Made by a program: the position numbers and the translations under genes
Notes under the pieces: generated by a model
Seen by the model: the letters and a program-made list of their open reading frames with translations, nothing else
Databases searched by the model: none
Told to the model about the DNA's origin: nothing
NCBI RefSeq assembly: GCF_036884655.1
Contig: NC_088331.1
Location: forward strand, 15,605,001-15,669,000
DNA length: 64,000 nt
Direction of reading: 5' to 3'
Source: Musa acuminata AAA Group
Lineage: Eukaryota > Streptophyta > Magnoliopsida > Zingiberales > Musaceae
In this document: positions 56,710 to 64,000 of the stretch, piece after piece
Layout of the letters: each line of letters starts with the position of its first letter
How positions within the stretch are numbered: the first letter of the stretch is position 1

Positions 56710-59403
56710 TGCTTTCATGATATATTTTCTTTTTAGTTTAGAATTAATTTTCTTGAAAATTACATGTTTAAAAATAAAAATACAGAAATTATGATCATGC
56801 TGATAATTTCGAAAATAATATTATGATAAAAAAACAAAATGATTTTGATCATGGTTAAGAAGTAATAATGTGTATCATGTTTGATTAACATTGTTGAATG
56901 AAATCACGTTTGATTTAAAGTAATGCATAAAGATGTAATATGAAATGGTTATTAACAATTTTATGCATGTGATTTTAAGTTATCCATGATCATGAGCTTG
57001 TTTGATCTTCTTGACTTAATTTCAAGATCTATAGCAAAAATCATGTTTGAATATATGAAAGTGTTAATTTCATTTTCGGATTCAGTTAACAATTGGTATC
57101 CTAACAATCGGATTTTCTCATACACTTATGAAAAATATTTTTCTAAAATGGATTTGATAAAATGATTCATGCTTATAAACTCCATCTTGAAATATGAATG
57201 ATAGTGTTTTTGCTTGCAAAGATTTGTTTCACATTCATATCTCCTATGATTCGTGTGCAGAAAAAGAATTTATAAATCATAACACAATGTGATTTCTTAT
57301 GCAAAAATAAAGTGCTTTTGTGATTCTTTGCTAAAGAGAATAATTATTAAAATCATGATCTTGATAACATGAAGCTCTTTATAAATCAAGATCGTTCATT
57401 ATGCTCCCTACATTTATCAAAAAGGAGTTTTTTCAAATGAAATGCAATTCAATGAAGTGTCATTTTGATATCTTGAAACTTGGAATATTTTAAAATGTGA
57501 TCTTTGATAAGAATGTTTCAAGTTGCTCCTTTTACTATATCTTTTCAAATGAATCATAAGCCTTGATATCATATATCTTATAATACAAGATTTCTTTGTC
57601 TTATGCTTATCTTAATTTGGCATATAAAGACTAAGGCATGCTTAGATGAAAAAGAATCTCTTAAAAAATGCTTTTCCCATTTGATCGAGATTAATGATTT
57701 CATGATATTTTATGAATCTCGAAATTAATTTTAATGACTTGATTATGAACTTCAAGTTAATGATTTAATTTGAATAAGTTTTATCTAAATCATAATCTTG
57801 ATCTTGCAAAATTGAAGTCACAAATAATATCTTGTGGTAGTCATGAATTGATGCTCACAATATGAAAACATTGATATTCATGACTTAAAATGGATTGAAA
57901 CATTGTATGCTTAATTTAATCATTCTCCTATGTTTCAAAAATTCCTTAAATGCCTTATGTGATGATTGAAAACTAATCTGCTTTATGATGAATTACGAAT
58001 CATGACTTGATCTATGATATAAATGCCTTGAAATGATTGAAATATTTAACACTTTTATGCTCTTCCCCCTACTTTCTTCTTGTTTTCAATGATAAAATGG
58101 GGAGAAGTTTTGATCATGCATGGTAGGATATAATTTGACAAAATTGATACCATCATGATATGAAACATTTATGATGTACAATTATGCATGCAATACTTGT
58201 GCTTTCTAATTATGATGTGATGTATTGCATATGATGTAAATCATGATTTAAAATGCTATGAGTGCCAAGTTACACATTTTGAGAAGAAATTGTTATATTG
58301 AAACATTAATGTAATTATGAATAGTGATATGATATCATTCAATGATGCATGTAATGATAAAATATTCATGATGAAAAATTGTCTTGACATTCATAACTTG
58401 ATTATTCATCCTTTGTCATGATTTTGAAATCGTTGTAAAAGGAAAAAAGGTCTACAAAACCGTATTCTCTCTTTCTTTTTTACAATGACAAAGGGGGAGG
58501 TAGCTAGCTTGTACAAGTCAAGAAGATGCAAAAACTTGATTGCTAGCTTGCCTATTTTAAGTAGCAAAGATTGCTAACTTGCTTATTTCAAGAAGAAAAA
58601 TTGTCTTCTTGAACATCACTATCTTGAATATCTCAAGAAGCAAAACTTGCAATTTGCACATTGCAATAGGAAGCAAGAATCATGAGCTTACACAAGAAAG
58701 CTATCTTGCATTTGCTTTCGAAATTTTTGCTAGCTTATATATTGTGAAACTTGTATATCGTAAAAATTGCTAGCTTGTTGGTCTAAAGAGAAGCAAAAAG
58801 TTGCTATCTCAAAAGAAACTAATGCGCTATCTTGCCTATCTCAAGAGGCAAAAATGCTAACTTGCGCATCTAGCAAAGTGAACAAAATTTTCAAGAAGCA
58901 AGAGTTGCCTTCTTGAACATCTCTAATTTGCTAGCTTACATGATGTAGAACTTGCTATCCTGAACATTACCAAAAGTGCTATCTTATATGCCATAAAACT
59001 TGCATATCTAAAACTTGATAGCATGAATGTTCTAAGCATGATGTAACACTTGCTAAATCTTCTAGCTCCAAGATTGCATGATGATAAAACTTGATATTAT
59101 AATTTTCATGCAAAGAGTTGAACCAATATCACACACAAACACTTGATTGTGATACTTCTCCTTTTTGTTGATGACAAAGGGGGAGAAGTATGTTGATGAA
59201 AGTATGTTGATGACATGACATGTGATGCATAAGTTTATGCATATGTTCATGTTGACGTATTGCAAGTATTCATGATGAATATTGCAATGACTTGAATTCA
59301 GTTTGAATTCAAGGTTCTATCAATATGGCATATTGATAGGGGGAGTTTGTTTAAACTCCGGGAGTTAAGTTTAACTCCGTCATCAAGTGGTTGTCATCAT
59401 CAA
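56710..59403 (+). other. AT-rich spacer of the gag-only element
   Basis: About 2.7 kb without a supported protein. 58500-59060 is a patchwork of degenerate GCTAGCTTGC, AAGAAGCAAAA and ACTTGC words at irregular spacing of about 30-50 bases. The same words occur in reverse complement at 50580-51240. Extra polypurine motifs ATGACAAAGGGGGAGG (58485-58500) and GATGACAAAGGGGGAGAA (59170-59187) precede the real tract. Confidence 0.75.
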
Positions 59404-59415
59404 AAAGGGGGAGAT
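59404..59415 (+). other. polypurine tract of the gag-only element
   Basis: AAAAAGGGGGAGAT, immediately before the 3' LTR and identical to the tract of the gag-pol element at 44995. Confidence 0.9.
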
Positions 59416-62072
59416 TGTTGAATCTCGTATTTTGATGATGAAACTACTTGATATATGTTTATGATTTAATCTGCGTTTTGAGTGACGCAGGATGCTTCGA
59501 TCAGGATGAGACAATTAAAGCAGAAAAATCATGTTGTGCCGAAGGAACATGTCAGAAGATTGGACGTCGGGCCGGTGGATCGGTCGACGTATCGACAGAA
59601 GGCTTCGGGCCGTGAACTCGGGCATCGGGCCAAGAAGAGCGGGTATTGTGCCAAGGATATCGGAGTTGCGGAGTCAACTGGCCGATTGGGCAATAGGCTG
59701 CAGGAGAGGACGATGCGCCGAAGAATCGGACGAAGCGTCGAGGGACCAATGACATGTCGGACAACTTGGTTAATTGCTTAGGATTAATTGTCTCGATCGA
59801 AGTTTTGATTTGTTGGGCAGGATTAACTACGATGAGAGTAAGACAAGCAGCAGGTGTTGCGCCGGAGTCAAGATCATGATCACGTTGGGAGTTCGAGAGT
59901 TCGACGGAAGTTCGGACGGTCGTCGGAGGTTCAGCGAGAACAGATCCGAGAAGTCCAGAAGCTTGCCAAGCGAAGCTCGTCGGAACTCGCCAAGTGGATC
60001 GTCGCAAAGTCCAGGAGTATGCCGGATGTCCGCAGAAGGATCACCGAGGGTTATCGGATGATCGACGGAAGTTGGCCGGAAACTCGCCGGAAGAAGCGAT
60101 TGACGCATCGGAGCAAAGCTGCAGAAGTTGTCTTAGAGTTAATCGTAGTTAGCATGATGATTAAGCATGAAAATGGGAGGTGATCCCATTAGCTTAATCT
60201 TGGGGCAATTGGGCCCCTGAAAAGATTCAAATTGGGCCGAATGGAGTGAACCATTCGGACCCTGATTGCACCAGGAGGTGCAACCGCCCCAGCCAGGAGG
60301 TGCAACCGCCTGGGCTGTGGGGTTGGGAGGTGCAACCGCCCCAGCCAGGAGGTGCAACCGCCAGGGCTGCGAGGCTGGGAGGTGCAACCGCCCCAGCCGA
60401 GAGGTGCAACCGCCCAGAGCTCAGTCTTCGAGCTAGACTGGGCGGTGCAACCTCCTCTGCCAAGAGGTAGCACCGCCAGAGCTCAAGTTTCGAGCTCTGC
60501 CAGGCGATGCAACCACCGAGCTCAGTCTTCGAGCTCTGGCAGAGAGGTGCATCAGCCTGAGCTCAGTCTCGAGCTCTGCCAGGTGATGCAATCACCGAGC
60601 TCAGTCTTCGAGCTCTGGCAGAGAGGTGCATCAGCCTGAGCTCAGTTTGGAGCTCTGCCAGGTGATGCAACCACCGAGCTCAATTTCGAGCTCTGCCAGG
60701 TGATGCAACCACCAAGCTCAGTCTTCGAGCTCTGCCAGGTGATGCAACCATCGAGCTCAGTCTTCGAGCTCTGGCAAAGAGAAGCAATCGCCTGAGCTCA
60801 GTCTTCGAGCTCTGCCAGGCGGTGCCACCTCTCCAGTCAAGAGGTGCAACCGCCTGATCCCAGAATTCTGGGATTTGATCGATTTGATCGTTTTGAGCTC
60901 GAATTTTGAATTGGGTTGGGGCCTATAAATACCCCACCCATTCAGCACTGAAAAGATACAGACCTACACCGAAATCTTGATCTTTTCTGTGATTCTAAGA
61001 GCTCAAAAGTGTTGTAAAGCCTTTAAGTCTCCTCCTTCTGTTCTTCAAGTTTTCAGTTGTAAAGTGAGGAGAGAAAGGTCTGTAAAGGTTGTCTCCTAAG
61101 CCTGTCAAAAGGAGAGAAACTGTAAAAGGGCAGTTAGCCTTCGCCCATTGAAGGAAGGCACCTAGTTGACGTCGGCAACCTCGTCGGTGGAGGAAGCCAA
61201 AAGGGGAGTAGGTCAAGGCTGACCGAACCACTCTAAATCTCTGGTTTGCGTTTATCTTCGAGCACTTTATCATTACTGCAAACCTCCTTCATTGCTATTG
61301 CTCTCTGCGCTTTCACGAACAAGTTCTAAGTGCTGTTCTTCCGAATCTGCATTCAGACGTAAATTCGTATTTTCATACATTACTGTTTACGTTTACGTTT
61401 GATTCTGCAGAACTGTCTTCCGTGCTTTTACGAACGAGCTTCTTTGCAGTTTACACTTACATTTTGATCCTACTGATAACTGCAAATTTTCCTCTACGAC
61501 TTTACGAACGAGTTTCAGCATTTAGACGTAAAACTGCATTCAGACGTAAATCGGCTTTCCTCGCTCAATCATCACTTTTACGTCTTGATTTCAACTGCAT
61601 ACTGCCTTCTGCGAGTATACAGACAAGTTTTAAAGTTTAGACGTAAATCTGCGTCTAGACGTAAAACTGCGTTTAGACGTAAATCTGCGTTTAGACGTAA
61701 ATCTGAGTTTAAGACGTAAATCTGAGTTTAGACGTAAATCTGCGTTTAGACGTAAAACTGCGTTTAGACGTAAATCTGCGTTTAGACGTAAATCTGCGTT
61801 TAGACGTAAATCTGCGTTTAGACGTAAAACTACGTTTAGACGTAAAACTGCGTTTAGACGTAAATCTGAGTTTAGACGTAAACTGCGCTTAGACGCAAAA
61901 CTGCGCTTAGACGCAATCTGCGCTTAGACGCAAACTGCACTTAGATACAAACTGAGAATTTGCTTTTGCATCATAATAGTTTTTGAACGAACGCAGCTTT
62001 TGGTTTTTAATCGCTGTATGATTTCCGCTGCACTAATTCACCCCCCCCCTCTTAGTGCTCTCGATCCTAACA
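59416..62072 (+). repeat. 3' LTR of the young gag-only element
   Basis: 2657 bp, nearly identical to 53023-55660. TATAAATA is at 60924-60931 and the 18-bp array at 61636-61940. Confidence 0.92.
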
Positions 62073-62077
62073 CAAAG

Positions 62078-62548
62078 TCCAAAAAACTTTTACTAAGTAC
62101 ATATAAACCATTGATGATATCTGTAAAATGGGTGTACATGTCTCCAATGGTTTCGCTTGGTTTCATATGAAAAAGTTCAAAATCATACATCAAAAAGTTA
62201 ATTTGAATCTTTAACTTTGCTAGTACCTTCATGTGTGATTTCAAGAGTATGCCAAATGTCAAAAGCCGTTTTATAAGTAAAAACCTGATTAAATTCGATT
62301 TTATCTAAGGTGCAAAATAGAACATTCATAGCTCTAGTATTTAAAGAAAAAGTCATCTTCTCCAAATCATTCCAATGGTTTATTGGAAGAGAAGACCTTA
62401 AAAAACCGTTTTCCATAATACTACATAAATTTAAATCCAAAGAAAGTAAAAAAACTCTCATTCGAGTTTTTCAATATGTGTAGTCCGTCCAATTGAACAA
62501 GAGAGGACGAATGAGAGAAAGTCCCTCTTGAAAGTCAAAAAGAGTCAT
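62078..62548 (-). pseudogene. N-terminal part of the host element's gag
   Basis: It starts at an ATG at 62548 on the minus strand, just after the 5' LTR and a mutated PBS (62584-62598). It shows KTRMRVFL, MNVLFCTLDKIEFNQVF, AFDIWHTLEITHEGTSKVKDS and MKPSETIGDMYTHFTD segments. An in-frame TGA falls in the TYWKTRM region. The reading frame changes near 62200, and the sequence is cut at 62077 by the younger insertion. Confidence 0.78.
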
Positions 62549-62598
62549 TTCTCTTGGATATTAAACCAAATGAGAAATAACGAGATTCTGATACTAAC

Positions 62599-64000
62599 TA
62601 TTAGGAAAAGAGTTGGTACTAAGAGGGGGGGTGAATTAGTGTAGCAGTAAAATTATGTCGGTTCTCAAAACCTTCGTACGATAAAAATGATTTAAACGAA
62701 AATCGTTTCAGAGAGGGGTTAACTTGAAAGCATTTTCATAAAGATAGCTTGAAAGCGTACGGAAGAGCATAGTAGATGTAAAGCAAGTTAAGAGGTTTGC
62801 AATAAAGTAAATTGCTCATATATAGAAATGCAAACCAGAGAAGAACCTATCGATTTTATAGTAGTTCGGTCGTCGTGACTTACATCCACTCTACCGATTC
62901 CTTTTCCGTCGAGGCTACCGACATCCACTATCGATCTTCTTTTATAGGTGAAGATCAACCTCCTTACAACTCTTTCTCCTTTTACCGGGTTTAGGAGATA
63001 ACCCTTACACCCCTACTCACTCCTCTCTCAAACTATTCTAACATTTAGAATTTTGAGAGGAGTTTCACACAAGATTACAATAGAGTTTCTTTCCTTTTTA
63101 CTCTCAATACTTGTGTATCTTAACTAGAGATGAGAGGGATAGTTATAGGCCTCAAGTTGATTCAAACTTGGAGTCTACAAATATCTCATCTCAGGATTCC
63201 TGGGTTCAGGCGGGACCACCGCCTGTGCTGGACGGTACCATCGCTAGTGTCAATCTAACATTGACACTACACTGGGTGGTACCATTGCTCAGTCTGGCAG
63301 TACCACTGCTTGGCAACCTGCCACTGGGCGGTACCATCGCTTGACACCTTGCCAAGGGTGGTACCACCACCCAGACTGGCGATACCATCGCCTGACACAG
63401 TCTTGGAGATTGTGTCATGACGGTGTCATCTCTTTGGTCACTGTTTGGGCCTTTCATTGGGCCCAACATGATCCTTACATGGGCCCAATTGGCTCATAAT
63501 TGGGTTGGCCCAAATCGAATCCTAATTACGTGCTAACTATAAAATCTAAGGCATACATAAGCTAAATAAGTTCCTAGGTCTTGGTTTCTTCCGGCGAGCT
63601 TCAGGCGAGCTTTCGGCGATCTTCCGGCGAACTTCCGACGATCTCCCGACAATGTTCCAACGGACCTCCGGTAAGCTCCTAGACTTCACGACAATCTTCT
63701 TAGCAAGTTCCGATGAGCTTCTTCTAGCAAGCTCTTGGACTTCTTGGCTGGTTCCTGCAGAACTTCTGACAAACGTTTGGACTTCCGACAAACTCTCGAA
63801 CTCTCAATGAAATCGCGTTCTTGACTCCAGTACTTCATTTTGCTTTATACCTTACTATCATAGTTAATCCTACACATGTAAAAACACATTTCGATCTAGA
63901 CAATTATTACTAAGCTTGAATCCTGTTGTTCTGTATGTCATTGGTCCATCGACGCTTTATTTGATTCTTCGGCGCATCGTCCTCTCTTGCGACTTATTGT
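62599..64000 (-). repeat. 5' LTR of the gag-only host element, truncated by window end
   Basis: 1402 bp matching 48741-50124 in order, including the GGTACCACC block at about 63205-63395. By comparison with the other LTR, roughly 280 bp more should lie beyond the window. The inner end is mutated (TATTAGG instead of TGTTAGG). Confidence 0.85.

Larger units (their letters stand above)
53023..62072 (+). mobile_element. young gag-only (TR-GAG-like) SIRE-type element
   Basis: 9050 bp with TG...CA ends and a perfect target duplication CAAAG (53018-53022 and 62073-62077). LTRs 53023-55660 and 59416-62072 differ by one 18-bp unit, one other base of length and roughly ten substitutions by eye. The internal region holds PBS, an open gag (55711-56709) and a spacer of about 2.7 kb, then the polypurine tract. 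No protease, integrase, RT or RNase H is visible. Its age looks similar to that of the gag-pol element at 37304-47270, so it was copied recently despite lacking pol. Confidence 0.93.
48741..64000 (-). mobile_element. gag-only SIRE-like element, extends past window, with nested insertion
   Basis: 3' LTR at 48741-50402, internal region 50403-53022 plus 62078-62598, 5' LTR from 62599 running off the window. A 9-kb relative (53023-62072) is inserted in its gag. Without that insertion the internal region is only about 3.1 kb: gag plus an AT-rich spacer with no protease, integrase, RT or RNase H motif. It has the same plan as the inserted element. Confidence 0.85.

Noticed and set aside
58579..58773. 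Small protein in the gag-only element spacer
   Set aside because: A short frame within repeated AT-rich words, without recognisable features and not evidently kept in the related spacer at 50403-52590.

Overview
This is a stretch of a plant nuclear genome, most likely from a monocot. It is AT-rich and contains one convincing host gene, which has spliced plant introns. Most of the window is nested LTR retrotransposons of the Ty1/copia superfamily, all primed from initiator-methionine tRNA. The LTR families resemble ones I associate with Zingiberales (banana and its relatives), but that placement is a guess from memory.

Layout. 1-4.9 kb is AT-rich sequence with an unrecognised exon-like remnant. 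4.9-10.2 kb is a complete Tork/Tnt1-type copia element on the minus strand, with a 5-bp target duplication and one uninterrupted gag-pol frame. 11.4-13.1 kb is the host gene: a three-exon thaumatin-like (PR-5) gene on the minus strand, whose last exon adds a Ser/Thr-rich stalk and a hydrophobic GPI-type tail. 15.2-20.7 kb is a minus-strand Ale/Retrofit-type copia with LTRs of about 170 bp and a gag-pol broken only by in-frame stops. 20.7-26 kb is AT-rich, with a TTA microsatellite and a three-copy tandem repeat of about 240 bp. 26-33 kb holds an LTR-like block followed by decayed minus-strand SIRE/Maximus-like pieces that have gag but no pol. 33.6-48.3 kb is a 560-bp tandem repeat interrupted by a plus-strand Tork-type element that has lost its reverse transcriptase. 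That element's 3' LTR was itself hit by a young SIRE-type element (37304-47270) with gag, nearly complete pol and 2.2-kb LTRs. 48.7-64 kb is a minus-strand gag-only SIRE-like element whose gag was interrupted by a second, young gag-only element (53023-62072).

How the parts work together. The SIRE-like elements form one family with two body plans. One carries gag and pol (37304-47270). The other carries only gag plus an AT-rich spacer of 2-2.7 kb (53023-62072, 48741->64000, and probably 27046-31021). The young gag-only element shares about 2.2 kb of near-identical LTR, the same primer-binding site and the same polypurine tract with the gag-pol element. The natural inference is a non-autonomous partner mobilised in trans. 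The LTRs are modular: an optional U3 block of about 330 bp, a GC-rich palindromic minisatellite, a GAGCTC minisatellite of about 40 bp, and an 18-bp ACGT-containing array in the transcribed part that changes in whole units between the two LTRs of one element.
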